From Priapulus caudatus (Eukaryota; Priapulida; Priapulimorpha; Priapulimorphida; Priapulidae), in assembly GCF_000485595.1 (NCBI RefSeq), contig NW_014577196.1, forward strand, positions 462,753 to 511,000: a DNA stretch of 48,248 bases, in the 5' to 3' direction. Each line of letters opens with the position of its first letter. Positions within the stretch are counted from its first letter, which is position 1. A program made the position numbers and the translations under genes. Under the pieces are notes generated by a model. That model made no database searches, was not told where the DNA came from, and saw nothing but the letters and a program-made list of their open reading frames with translations. Of this stretch, positions 1-10,867 are shown piece after piece.

Positions 1-375
1 ACTGACAGCTTGTCACGAGCTTTAGAGTCGTAGACAATCTGCAAATCAAAGAAACAGACTGCAATTACAAGCATGACTCTTTATAGTACCAAGCCTATGC
101 ACTACTGGATATCACAGGGTTTAAAAAATGTAACAAAAAACCTATGTCGGTCAAGACGACTATTCGACATATATTCCAACGATAGAATGGATATATTTTG
201 CTGTATTTGATGATAAGCAGCTCGAAAAAACAGGAATATAACCTGAACGAGCCACAAGGTCGCTTACATTTCTGGTATTATGAGATATAAAAGAGGGTAT
301 ATACAGGGATTATAAATACGTGCAAGCGAGTCTGTATGGTTGGTTCATGTTCAAGTGCATGTAAAAAGCACATAC
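1..375. other. 3' flank or last intron of eIF5
   Basis: No coding exon is recognisable. eIF5 proteins normally end in a short acidic segment of about 25 further residues, and no such reading frame with a stop is visible here on the minus strand. Reading through the donor at 370-375 stays open only to a stop near 310. The final exon therefore probably lies beyond the left edge. Confidence 0.5.
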
Positions 376-504
376 CCCAACCTCTTCTTCCTCTTCTTCG
401 CTACTTGACTCCTCTTCCTCTGCCTCTTGCAGCCACTTCAGAAAAACAGATGCCTTGTCGTGGATCTGCTGGGAGAACTCCTTTGACACGTACTTCTTAG
501 AGAC
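376..504 (-). CDS. EIF5: eIF5 coding exon 9 (C-terminal acidic tail, not the last)
   Basis: It encodes [18 protein letters not shown] and [12 protein letters not shown] followed by [11 protein letters not shown]: aromatic/acidic box 2 plus the acidic tail. The acceptor is an AAG (505-507), weaker than the CAG used elsewhere. The donor is GTATGT at 370-375. An earlier GT after EEEEEE would remove Val-Gly. Confidence 0.9.
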
Positions 505-3500
505 CTTCAGGAACGAGTAGGAACCACACATGACAAGGAAAGGTCACACAAGCACACGTATAAACTCAACAATGGCAGCAATGGCTGTATGAAAACTATA
601 GCAGTGCATATAGGATAACAGGGCTTTCACTTTGGTGTCATTGCGCAGATAAGATTTCTCATTGGCTTCAGTTTGAATGACATAGGCAAATACATGTCTA
701 CTGCAATGAAAATTAGAATGTGACACACCGGCATGCCATACTGCATGCAAGATCTCTTTTAAGGATACTCTCAACCTTTGAGCAAACAAAATTTTCGCCA
801 CAGGTTAAGCACAATATGTACCAAAATAGCGCATCAGGATTTTTCTTTAAGTTTCATATTTACTGAGAAAAATGAAAAAAACTGCCTAAAAATAAAGTTA
901 TGTGTTAAGATTAAAAATTTTAGCGAATAAAGAAGCATAACGAATAAAATACGACACTTAATAACAATCCCTGACGCGCTTTTTTACAGCAATATGTTAC
1001 CATTAAAACGAGTGTAAAATTAAATTAATCCGATTTGTAATCAGAGAAATATCCATTTATACATCGGCTACTATGTCAGAAATCGAAACGGATAAATCAG
1101 CGTTTTTCTATTTTTCACAATGATCGACCGCCTGTGTGCAAAATGGGTGAACGTATGTGAAACATCTACTGTTAGTACTTACTGTGACATATCCATGACT
1201 AACTGACACCACTAAATTGGTAATATGTTCCATGCACCTTGAGAAATTGTGAGAAATTACGAGGTTACCACCGCACTTTCATGCAAAATGCGCGTACGAT
1301 GTGTATTGCTATGTGTCAACAAACACGCGCCTAAACGCAAGGTGTGTAACAAGGGAAACAGGGCTATTTTCGGTCGCGCGGCAATTTCAACTATCACTGG
1401 CAGATGACAGCTGTAGGAGGGTTGATGCTGAATGATACTAGCGTAGTGAATATCATGAAAATTCTGGTTGTATCATGTCTCTGACGTCATCAGTGACGTC
1501 AGCTGCTGCTCACTACACGTGTACGCGGGCAATCAAAACGCTCTAAAAGTTCATATGTACCGTTATATGGAGAAATGAGCATATACAGAGGTGGCACATA
1601 GTGTTAGCCATCGAATAAAGTTAAAAATAAAAAATCGGTAAAATTTTGCCTAAAACCTTGAGAGTATCCTTAAAGACAATGCTGTATACAGTCTGCACGA
1701 AAAACTTCCACCCTCATTGGCCCAGCGGGCCTGTAGAAATGTATAATTCACTGGCCCACACTAGGTTTTACAGGCCCGAATCAATGATCACCATATTTAA
1801 AAGAGAAACAGAACCGGACCGGAAACCGGAAGTTGTTGCGACGTCTAGCGGCGACAAACACGCATGGTGTTGACTAGTTACTTCCCCTACTTAAGATCGG
1901 GAATATGATGCCCTATCGGTAAATATCGGTAAATTTTCATGCAAAATATCGGGAATTTCGGTAAATTCTCAGACTGATCATCACATAAAGAAGCTGAAAT
2001 ATCATTAATAGACCATTTACTCCATTTTTTTCCACTGGCCCATCGGGCTTGTTCATTTACCAGTTTCATTGGCCCCACGGAAAATTTACAGGCCTCGGAT
2101 ACCGGGCCAGTGGTTAATTTCACAGACTGTGTAAACTCTAACTAACTATATTACCCTCACTACTATTTGTCTGTGGTTTAGCACGAGAACAGCATTCATT
2201 TGCTAAGTGTATTATGGATTAAGGGATCTAACAAACCCAACTAAATTGCCTACACTACTGCGAAAAGAAACAGCACTGAAAACTAAACTGATATTTTCAT
2301 TAGCTAAAACTTAAATCATTTTCATTAGCAAAATATGGTTTTACTCGTTTCAGCTGACAGCATCCACCACATTGCCACAACACAAACAAAAGCTGACACA
2401 GCAAACAGCGCACCTTCTTTCCCCATTCAAGAATAACATCCTCCTCCACAATGTCAGTGTCATAGAGCAGCTTCAGCAGGTGGGCAACTTTGGGCAGCAG
2501 CTCGTCACTGTACTTGTGGACAAGTAGCTCAAATCCACCCAACAAGTACTTCTGCGCCTTCTTGTTCTCATGTGTGCACTGAAAAAGCAAGATTTGCGTA
2601 TTTTGGTTCAAATACTTGCAATCAAGTTGTCACAAAATTACTTCCACAATTCTGACAAAAACCTCGACAGTCTATGGCAGCCTGCTTGAGACGTACCCTG
2701 AGGAAGAACAGCCTGTACTTTGGAATCTGCTTAATCATGTCGCGGTCAAACAGCAGCTCTGCGAGCACCAGGGTAGCCTTATCCCTGACGTCCAGTCTCT
2801 CAGCCTCCGTGAAGATGTCTCTGTCAGACCCTTCAAGAGTGCCAGCATCCACATGATCCTGTAAACACAGTCAATGTTTAACTACATATAAAACTTATTA
2901 AAAGAAATCTCACTCAAAATGCTGCAGCATCAGATCTTTTCAATGATATTTGATTGGTAACAACATATGTGGTTTTCGCCAGGCACAAAAAGCTATAGTA
3001 AGTATTTCAATAAAACTGGTTACCAACAACATAGGCTCTATAAGAAACATTTCTGTAAAGGCTTTACTGTTGCATCAGACCTTTCCGTTAAACATTGGAT
3101 ACTAACAGTACAGTATTATGCTACTGTGTATTTATGTTACTATAGTTCGACCATGTCTTGCAAATTCATTGCACGCACAGAACATGTCAAAGGTTGATAC
3201 ATGGCCGCAATCTGCGGAGGCAATTTGACCAAGTGGTTTCTAAATCTAAACGAGCTTGCGATACGCGCGCACACACAACTGCGAAAATTGATTTCGCTTT
3301 CATTCACCTTTGTGGCTGCTGCGGGACGACATACCTTCACGAACTTAAACAGTATTTCCAGGCGTTCTTCTTGGCTCTTCTCCATGTCGTCGTTCAGAGT
3401 GAGTCCCTTTGCACCAGAGGACAGCTCCTGCATGCGCTTGGCTACGGCATCTTCGCTGATGTCATCGCCCCAGTCTTCATCGTCATCTTCGCCTGCCGGG

Positions 3501-5691
3501 TCATGCTGATTCTGGCACGAAATCAAAATTAACGATTCACATCTCTGGCAAAGTGATCATCGCCACGATTACCATTATTTTCGGTGGGCACAATCGGCAG
3601 GTGTAGCACTTCTTTCTGATAGATGCTGTATTACTTACTTGCTCACAGGGCGTTTGTGGAGGGCTTGTAGGTGGGCTGCTCGAGCTTCCATTCTCCTTGT
3701 CCTTCCTTTTAGACTTTTTCTCCTTCAGCTTCTTTGACGGCGTATCCTTGTTATCTGCTGAAAAAGAACGTGGTTGATCGCTATGGTACGCAAGTATATG
3801 GAGATGGTAGCAATGTCAAATGAAGTGCGTGCCCCTAACTGCAACAGACGATATACTAGAACTAGACGGTGCCAGCCAATAACAATACAAAGGAAGAGAT
3901 AGAAGACATAAATCACAAAATGGCCACCTTGCCAAGGCAAGCCGGAGCTTACCAGTAGTTCCATTCTGTGCGCTGGTAGGCGGATTCTTGAGAATAAATG
4001 TAGTCAGCTTGTGGCGCATGTCAATAGGGCCGTTGTAGCCGCACGCGATGCAACGCTGCGATATCATTTGCTTCTTTGCAAAAACCAACTGCAAAAGCAC
4101 AATCGATCAGAAATGACCTGGCAGACAGGTCTGTGCGGATTCGGCAATTGCACTGAGATTTCACGTTAATTCAAAGACATGTCAGACACTATGACAATTG
4201 GAATAGCCGTTGAAAGCATTTTTTGCATGAGAATGAATCGCTATTCGTCGCCAACAAACGCACAATGACAGTAGAAAGCAAAACATTGAATAATTATTAC
4301 TTAAAAAGGACCTCAACATTTCGATTACACGTCAAAAAGACAAAGGAGGCCGACATTAAAAAAATTGTATTAACATTTGAAACTATTAACAAAAACCACA
4401 CCAGATTACGACTGCGCGACTCGATAACAACATATCAAAAATATTTACAACAACATTTTAAACACCAAAACGAAAATTGCAATCAGCATCCCGATTTCAC
4501 GGCAGAGAGGGCGAAGACGGGCAGCGAGGCTGACGAAGACGCACCAAATTGAAATTGAAAGTGAAACTAAACGCACCAGGTTGGTTTCGGGATTGTCGCA
4601 CTGCGGGCAGAGCACAAACTTGCGTATGAAGCCATCGAGCATGTCCTGCAGGCGGACGGCGTCGTGCGCGCCGTTCACGATGAAGCGCTCGTTCTTGTTG
4701 TCCATCGTCGTCTGCGCGCCCAGCTCGCAGCCAAAGAATTTCGTCGGATCTGCAACGTGGGAGTTCACGGCGCGAACGTCACCCGGTGCGCAGGCAGCGA
4801 GTTACTATGTTGTCACGACTGGGCGGCGTTCGGGAATACCCTCTAACACACCACCATAGTTTCATTGCCATCATTTTAGGAAATAATAGTAATATTATTA
4901 ATACTATCAACCAGTGACTCATTCATTTGACAAAAAATGGCAGTTTGTTGTTAATCGTAATATGGTGTGCGGAAAATACGGTATATGCCACCGACATCCC
5001 AAATTTTGGGGAGATTACTACAGACTTTGATAGGAGTAGAAATTAACCGTTGAACATGGGATTCAAGCAGACTCCCTGCCCTCAAAAAGAGGGAGTCCGC
5101 AGCAAAATGAGTGAGTCCATAGTCTGAAGTTCAAAATTAAAGATTTGCTGAAAAAATACGGTAATTCCGTGAGACCGTGCTCTGGAACAAACTAGTTAGT
5201 ATAGCAGAATTTTCAGAGAGTCACACGGACTCCTGCATATGTCATATCAGGGAGTCCGACAGTAAATCAGGGACTATTTAACTCCGGACTCGCATTAATT
5301 TCGCACCCTGCGTTACAGTAACAGTAAATGCTTACAGGATGGTGGCCTCGCAAGAGATTTTGCAATCTCTGGCATGTTGACAATAACAGTTTTGATTCCA
5401 TTCCCTTTTCCTTCCACCTGTAATAAAAGTCATTAAAATAATAATCATAATCAGCAAAGATTTCAAACAATTTCCAGAATCGATACGAACACAATGAAGT
5501 GCAGATTTATTTGTAGGTAGCAAGTTTTTCTTACATACATTCGAAGTCGAAACAGCAAACCCGTAAATTATGAGTAATTCAAGAGCTCTTTATTCAGAAT
5601 GACTGAAATAACTTACCTTGGCTATGATTTTAGGCATCTTATAGCGGTAGAATTGGTCAGGGTTACTGCGGTTGACATTGACTGTCGCCAT
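376..5691 (-). CDS. EIF5: Eukaryotic translation initiation factor 5 (nine coding exons, 3' end outside window)
   Basis: eIF5 is the GTPase-activating protein for eIF2 in the scanning ribosome and also a hub that binds eIF1, eIF2-beta and eIF3. Exons on the minus strand: 5691-5617, 5417-5336, 4749-4577, 4088-3953, 3754-3639, 3511-3335, 2858-2697, 2578-2414, 504-376. All have GT/AG boundaries and compatible phases, giving 405 codons against about 430 in vertebrates. Visible landmarks are the N-terminal [16 protein letters not shown] with the GAP arginine finger (Arg16 here), a C-x2-C...C-x2-C zinc finger (Cys100, 103, 123, 126), a Lys-rich linker (about 156-194), an acidic [10 protein letters not shown] stretch, and the C-terminal W2 HEAT domain ending in the aromatic/acidic boxes EEDVILEW and [12 protein letters not shown]. 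The start fits the family N-terminus. Only the last ~25 residues are missing. Assignment rests on family recognition and is very secure. Confidence 0.97.
505..2413 (-). other. eIF5 intron 8 containing short inverted-repeat elements
   Basis: A 1.9 kb AT-rich intron without exons. It contains inverted arms at about 755-799 and 1636-1678 (an AAGGATACTCTCAA core and its complement), which define a ~0.9 kb foldback segment. It also has two small palindromic pieces built on the word TGGCCCA (about 1719-1777 and 2032-2113) and a run of repeated CGGTAAAT words near 1915-1965. Confidence 0.6.
2032..2113. repeat. Short terminal-inverted-repeat element (82 bp)
   Basis: Left end CCACTGGCCCATCGGG (2032-2047) and right end CCGGGCCAGTGG (2102-2113) are complementary apart from a two-base gap. 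The same TGGCCCA / ACAGGCC words recur at 1719-1777, suggesting a small local MITE family. No target duplication was seen. Confidence 0.45.
2414..2578 (-). CDS. EIF5: eIF5 coding exon 8 (W2/HEAT domain)
   Basis: 55 codons from [19 protein letters not shown] to [11 protein letters not shown]. The NKKAQKYLL and EEDVILEW motifs are diagnostic; the latter is aromatic/acidic box 1. The acceptor CAG is at 2579-2581, the donor GTGCGC at 2408-2413. Confidence 0.96.
2697..2858 (-). CDS. EIF5: eIF5 coding exon 7 (W2/HEAT domain)
   Basis: 54 codons including [20 protein letters not shown] and KYRLFFLR, which align with the HEAT-repeat core that contacts eIF2-beta and eIF3c. Acceptor CAG at 2859-2861, donor GTACGT at 2691-2696. 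Confidence 0.95.
3335..3511 (-). CDS. EIF5: eIF5 coding exon 6 (acidic junction and start of W2 domain)
   Basis: It encodes an acidic [16 protein letters not shown] segment, then [17 protein letters not shown], matching the family. Two in-phase acceptors exist: AG before 3511 and AG before 3505, differing by two residues (Asn-Gln). The first has the better upstream pyrimidine context. The donor GTATGT is at 3329-3334. Confidence 0.92.
3639..3754 (-). CDS. EIF5: eIF5 coding exon 5 (basic linker)
   Basis: It encodes a Lys-rich stretch ([17 protein letters not shown]) and a Ser/Pro-rich stretch ending TPCEQ, equivalent to the disordered linker of vertebrate eIF5. The donor GTAAGT is at 3633-3638. 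Confidence 0.92.
3953..4088 (-). CDS. EIF5: eIF5 coding exon 4 (residues 111-156)
   Basis: It carries the second zinc-binding pair (CIAC) and the [12 protein letters not shown] motif that closes the catalytic N-terminal domain. Acceptor CAG at 4089-4091; donor GTAAG at 3948-3952. It ends in phase 1. Confidence 0.95.
4577..4749 (-). CDS. EIF5: eIF5 coding exon 3 (residues 53-110)
   Basis: It encodes [14 protein letters not shown] through [14 protein letters not shown], including the first zinc-binding CPQC pair. Acceptor CAG at 4750-4752, donor GTGCGT at 4571-4576. The exon is markedly more GC-rich than the surrounding intron. Confidence 0.95.
5336..5417 (-). CDS. EIF5: eIF5 coding exon 2 (residues 26-53)
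   Basis: It encodes [20 protein letters not shown] and LARPPS, the core of the N-terminal eIF1A/eIF5-like fold. Acceptor CAG at 5418-5420, donor GTAAG at 5331-5335. It ends in phase 1, splitting the Tyr codon of PPSYPTKFFGC. Confidence 0.95.
5617..5691 (-). CDS. EIF5: eIF5 coding exon 1 (residues 1-25)
   Basis: It encodes the N-terminus with the arginine finger. It starts at the ATG whose complement is at 5689-5691 and ends in phase 0 before the donor GTAAGT (5611-5616). An AG at 5697-5698 just upstream of the ATG could be the acceptor of an intron in the 5' UTR; that is an inference. Confidence 0.95.
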
Positions 5692-7120
5692 GTTGGCTGT
5701 AATTCAGTGATAGTCCTACAGGGTGACAATTTCCGATTCTGATATCTGCAATTTTGAAGTATAAGCCATGAGACAAATGCATACAGTCACATTATAACTG
5801 CAAATACAGCACTACCTCTTCCAATAAAATGCCAATAAATAAAATACAAGAATATCATTATCGTCTTCCTATATGTCATTTAAATCATGACTACATTATT
5901 GCCTACTTTAAAAAATACCAAAGCCATAATTAATTTATCTCTTGCCATTCTACTCATCAATTTGTAATGGTTAGCATGCAGGGTGTAGAAAGCATCATAC
6001 TTGCCTGTATAACAGCATTCATATCACAGTGTAAAAGTTGGGTCAGCTTATCTATGTATGGTGAATGCATACGCACACAACATAATTTTACTTCACTCCC
6101 AAAATAGATAGTCTGGCTGTCTGGAGTACAGAAAAATATGGACCATATGATCTATAGTGAAAAAGCTAGCCTGCTAATGTTGGTGTTATTATGTCAGTCA
6201 AACCTACTGAGACCAAGCACATATTTTAAGATATATGCAAAACCTCAAAGCTATTCAACAAGTTTCAGGAATTCTAGCATAAGAGATATCTCTCCTAGCA
6301 AACAAGTGCCGCAGAGCGACAGCGCTCACCTGACGGCAGGTGTTCTGATGCTAAACTCACTGGCAAACGAATGAAGAGCACCCTCCCATCACCGCGTTCA
6401 CGCTCAGAGCATATATCTAGGATACTACTAATACAGATCTAAAATCTATGATAGCTAGGCTTTGCTATACCGGCCGTACAGTAATAAAGATACAGCTGTG
6501 TAACTTTAATGACTCGCTATATTAACGATGTTAATCATGGCATATGCCCGTTGAGCGCGCAGCCCCGTAGTGGTGCGATGGTGAGGGGGACGAGTGGTGA
6601 TGGGAGAGTGGGGGCGAAGGGGGCGCGGTGGCAGGCGCGGCCTCTAATAGCAAAAGCCAGTTTGCCGCCGGAGATGCCGCGCCCCCGTGCCCCAAGTGTC
6701 ATCAATAATCAGAAGACTGGCATCACCCTTCGTGCCCCCCGCTCATCAATCTCACTCACCATTGGCCAGTTGCCTGAAATCCAAGCGACTATTCAGCCGC
6801 CAGGCGCAGAAATTTCGCTCAGCTCGGCTGAGCTTAACACATCTGACCCAATTGCAGCGCTTGCCCAGGCAATAATTTATGATTAGAATAGCTGCCAAGT
6901 TCACCCCCATGCATGCGTAATGGCTGCCCCCCCCCCCCCCCCCCCCCCTGTGTTTTTGCCTGCCAACAACCGGGGAGTGAGCCACTTCAGGGCTTCTTAT
7001 GACAGCTGTGCCGAATACAGCGGCTTGCTAACTCAGAGCTGCCGTATTACAGACTGCCTTTTAGAAAATAAATATTATTTTTAAAAGGAGGCGCCGTAAG
7101 CACCGTGTTCAACAAACAAT
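5692..7120. promoter_or_regulatory. Upstream region of eIF5, candidate CpG-rich promoter at about 6540-6850
   Basis: No coding region is convincing here. Most of the stretch is AT-rich, but 6540-6850 is GC- and CpG-rich, as expected for a housekeeping promoter or first non-coding exon. On the minus strand a donor-like GTGAGTGAG lies near 6755, which could end an untranslated exon. A run of 22 C (6927-6948) follows. Placement of promoter and UTR exon is inference only. Confidence 0.3.
6927..6948. repeat. Poly-C tract (22 nt)
   Basis: An uninterrupted run of 22 C on the plus strand; its length is unreliable in most sequencing data. Confidence 0.9.
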
Positions 7121-7202
7121 TTGCCCTTTGCCCAATTGAACTGTGCAACTGCCCTAGCCTCACATCCACAATTTAGCGAAAAGCAGCTCAGCGTTCCTTT
7201 GT

Positions 7203-7861
7203 TTAACAGTCAACAAATCCATGTTTCAGACCTCTCCTGTCTTGAGGGTCGAAAGGTTATCCGCACATTACTCTTTCGCATGTCAGCCAGGGCAAGGGAG
7301 GAAAAAGAAAAAAAAAAAAAAAAAAAAATGTACATTTCATGCCTCCTTTCAATTAAAGCCATAAAAATGGCCGTAGGTCAACAGCTGAAACAAAAAAGCT
7401 TTTTCAATCACCTCTGTCAGACCATGTCCTCAGAAAATGTCTAAAAATCTGGCCCTGTGCCCACAGTTGACCTTTGAACCTGTGACCTCCAATTTCGGAC
7501 CCACAGTGATGGCCCTTTTCCTACCATGATGCCCTAGACCACCGCACTATCACGCAAGCCTAGCCGCCCTCGCGGAGTCCATTTAAGATTTGTGCCGCCA
7601 AATCTGCATTTCCTCCCTATAACTTAAGTTAAGGAGGGAATGTTCCGCCTTCTTTTACACCTCTTGACCTTTGACCTTTGACCCCCCAGCCTCGACATCC
7701 CAACTCGTTTTCGAATTACCCCCCCACGTCCCGACTTTCGAATCTGTACGTTGAGCCGTTTAGATTTGTGCCCAACTGTTGACAGACGCACGGACGGCCG
7801 GACGGACGATCATGCGATTCTACAAGCTGCACCTGACTAGGTCAGATGAGCTAAAAAAATG
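7203..7861 (+). repeat. Interspersed repeat, copy A, with nuclear-receptor-like DR1 words
   Basis: This segment matches, in opposite orientation, 15443-16006 over nearly its whole length, with substitutions and small indels, so it is a dispersed repeat family rather than a gene. Conserved landmarks are GAGGGTC near 7245, AAAATGTCTAAAA (about 7434-7447), the direct repeat TGACCTTTGACCTTTGACC (7665-7683) and a GGACGGNCGGACGG stretch near 7790. No open reading frame is shared by the two copies. A poly-A run (7306-7328) lies inside. Confidence 0.8.
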
Positions 7862-9049
7862 CGACAATAATATGCAAGGAATTGGATAGGTACCAATTTC
7901 ATCATAAGTACCTAGGATATTGAGACGTTAACGTCGTGGAAAAATGACGCCAGTGCCGCTGCTTCTCTGTGAACTTCATAAACAATGATGGTATGCTGGC
8001 GAAATATAGCCGATGCGTCTGATGTAGCCTAGCTGTATAACCAGGAATCCTCCTATGTGCTGCAACAACAAATAATTTTGGCATGTTTGACACAACGGTA
8101 TACAACTTCTAGCCAGTTTTTGGAAATGCGGTTACGTAGATTATACGTACAGATGTACGTAGATCTGCATAGATTACATAGATTAGACGATAATGATGCT
8201 CGTTACATTAAAGGGGTCTAATGCACACTCGATGCATAAAATAATGTTACTATTGATATGTATGCAGCTGCATATGAATATTAATCTACCCGACCATACG
8301 ATGACATACACTTGGCCAGATGTAATGTAACATCAGTAATATAACCTTCTCATTATTACAGGTTTTTTTTCTTAAAATCAATACAGAATCTCTTCAACAG
8401 TTCAATGAAAAATGTTATCAGAAACCCCGTGGCCTCCTCATTATTACAGCACCTCCACAGCATTGTATACTAGTGCCTGGAGAAAATCTCCCACTTGCTA
8501 CTGCTGCCATCATTTTTTTACATTTCCGGCTACCTCCCCACGGAGTGCCCCGGTCTGGCATCTCTGCCAATACATCAGCTTCTATCACGTGCTGTATTGA
8601 TCTGGGGCCTTCTGCTTACGCTTGCACTCAGTAGCAGCAGCAAAGGCAGATGCACTTGGCAACTGTGAGCTACAGCAGTGCACAGCTGCTGTGCCGACGA
8701 AAATGTCGACTCTGGCCCAAAATACTTTAAAAAAAGGTAGATTCCTCTAAAACAATTCAGGCAAACATGACATTTGAATGCTTTTTGTAGTTAGTGTGTA
8801 ACATTGGGGTTCGCCATACATAATTTTGGTAGATCGTTCAAGCACCAAAATCAACTGTAGCTTATATTCCATTCCCATTTCAAGACTATTCGTAGACAAG
8901 CGGGAACAAGCGAGCATATGCACACAAGCGCACACAAGCACGGATCCACGCACAGATAAGGAAATACGGTGACACATAAGAAACTTAGACCAGTTTGCTC
9001 CCACTTACGCTGATAATGAGTACTAACTGATAAATATAGTCTGAACATG
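7862..9049. other. Gene-free stretch
   Basis: No coding exon, RNA gene or clear repeat is recognisable. Base composition is ordinary, with short open frames only. The block around 8870-8950 is rich in CACA-type words. Confidence 0.5.
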
Positions 9050-9406
9050 TCAGAAGTACAAGGCTATACAGGAAGAATTAAGTAGAGAATTGCATTCCAT
9101 TAATAAATGGCTCAATGATAATAGTTTATCCTTGCATCTTGGAAAAACAGAAAGTATTATTTTTGGAACTAAACACAAACTCAGGGATAATCCAAAACTG
9201 GACATCAGATGTAATGGGGTGGCAATTGCACATAAAAATATAGTTAAGTATCTAGGAATAGACTTGGAAGACTCCATGAGTGGTGAGGTAATGAGAATTA
9301 AGGTTGTAAAAAAGGTTAACAATAGATTGAAATTTTTTTCAAGAAAAGCTAAGTAATTAAACACGGCATGCAAAAGATTACTAGTTTCTGCCCTAATTCA
9401 ATGCAC

Positions 9407-9613
9407 AAAATGAGGGTGATACTCCATTAGGAGTGTTCCCAACTTTAATATCAATAATGATTAATGATTAATGATTGATAATCCTAACCCTAACCCTAAC
9501 CTAAATGACATTAAACCACAAACTAATATATGACCATATATATATATATGTTATTATGACCATTAATGACATTAAAGTTGGGAACACTCCTAATAGAGTA
9601 TCACCCTCATTTT
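9407..9613. mobile_element. MITE (~207 bp) with ~45 bp inverted ends, inserted in the LINE
   Basis: The left end AAAATGAGGGTGATACTC (9407-9424) and right end GAGTATCACCCTCATTTT (9596-9613) are exact complements. The similarity continues for about 45 bp, including GTTCCCAACTTTAAT. The centre contains three to four CCTAAC telomere-like units (9483-9501) and a short (TA)n run. It has no coding capacity. A target duplication could not be fixed with confidence. Confidence 0.85.
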
Positions 9614-10369
9614 GCCTATGCAAGCAGTATATATGGTACAGCAGTCTCACAAAGCGCACAAGGCCTAAGCTGCAAGTGTGTCAAAATAAAGCCATTAGAT
9701 GTGTTCTCAATCTAGGTACTAGAGCACACGTAGGTGCTAGAGAGTTCAAGGCTGTAAATTGGGTACCTGTAGAGTTCAGGGTAATGCAACTGAAGGTCAA
9801 TAAGGTTATTAAAATATTAAATAATCTGGGCCTACAGTATATGACAGGTTTCATGTTAACGTCCGAAGTCCATAGTTTCAATACAAGGGAAGGTGATATG
9901 TCTATTTTTAAACCGAGGGTGGGAAGCAGTGGGAAAAACTCTTTTACTTATACTGCAATTGAAGCTTGGAACTCTCTACCACAGCAAGTTAGGACAAATT
10001 CTGTTTATTCTAGTTTTAAGTATAGTGTTAAGAAATGTCTGATGGAAAAGGTAGAAACATTACAGGCAGAGGAGTATGATTTCCGCTAAAAGAATTCGGT
10101 TGAAATTAGGCATAAGAAAAGTTTGTATCGTCTTACGAGAATGTACCATTGTATGACTGGTTAAAACTACAAATTTGTATATTTCAATAGTTAGTGCTGA
10201 TAGTAGTGTAATTGTTAGATTCAAGGCATAGCAAAACAAGGACCACAATGTAAATAAGTGTGCTAGTCATGCTTTTTGTGTATATATATCCTTGGTAGTT
10301 ATCCAATTTTATAAATTCAAAATTTTATTGTAAAAGTATGCTATGTATTGTATATGATGGATAATTGCC

Positions 10370-10373
<4 letters not shown>

Positions 10374-10404
<31 letters not shown>

Positions 10405-10410
10405 AATAAA
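10374..10410 (+). repeat. (AAAT)n 3' tail of the LINE
   Basis: About nine AAAT units directly follow the LINE 3' untranslated region, as is usual for several non-LTR retrotransposon families. Confidence 0.85.
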
Positions 10411-10867
10411 CATGCTACCACATTTTTACAAGCACATTATGGTTAAAGGCTCGCATGTAATAACTGTAAATATGGCTTTCTAGACTAACAACCTGGCTAT
10501 TAACCAACCGTTTATACAGAACAGAACCTATTTACAGCTACAGATATTTATATTAGGTCCTCACATACCGAGTTTCACGCACTTTATTTGAGGCCGAGTA
10601 TAACATATTATACAAATAATTAATATACATAGAACATACATGTTAAGCATTACTGTACTATGCAATTCGTGTGCTTAACCAGGACCTTTACTCCTCACTG
10701 CATTGAAAATCACACATTGTTTGGAAACTATAATGGACATTGAATTTTTGATAAAATTACGTTATTATTGCTCTGAAGTTGTAGAAAATGTCACAGTTGT
10801 CTAAATCAGCTTTACAAATTACAGGCGACTGACGACAGAATGCTCAGTACAGGTGTTGATAGAATTA

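Larger units (their letters stand above)
9060..10410 (+). mobile_element. Decayed LINE, C-terminal reverse transcriptase region and 3' tail
   Basis: The first open part (9090-9356) encodes NKWLNDNSLSLHLGKTESII and VKYLGIDLED, typical of the region just after the reverse transcriptase palm in CR1/Jockey-superfamily LINEs. The second (9617-10089) encodes LQVCQNKAIRCVLNL, then FTYTAIEAWNSLPQQVR and FKYSVKKCL, the usual C-terminal end of such ORF2 proteins. Between them a MITE has inserted (9407-9613) and a stop interrupts the frame. The catalytic domain and endonuclease are missing: the copy is 5' truncated. The 3' end is an (AAAT)n tail at about 10374-10410. Confidence 0.85.

Noticed and set aside
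6509-6886. 125-codon plus-strand open frame in GC-rich sequence upstream of eIF5
   Set aside because: Composition is driven by GC-rich sequence, no family resemblance, and the position suits a promoter or untranslated exon.
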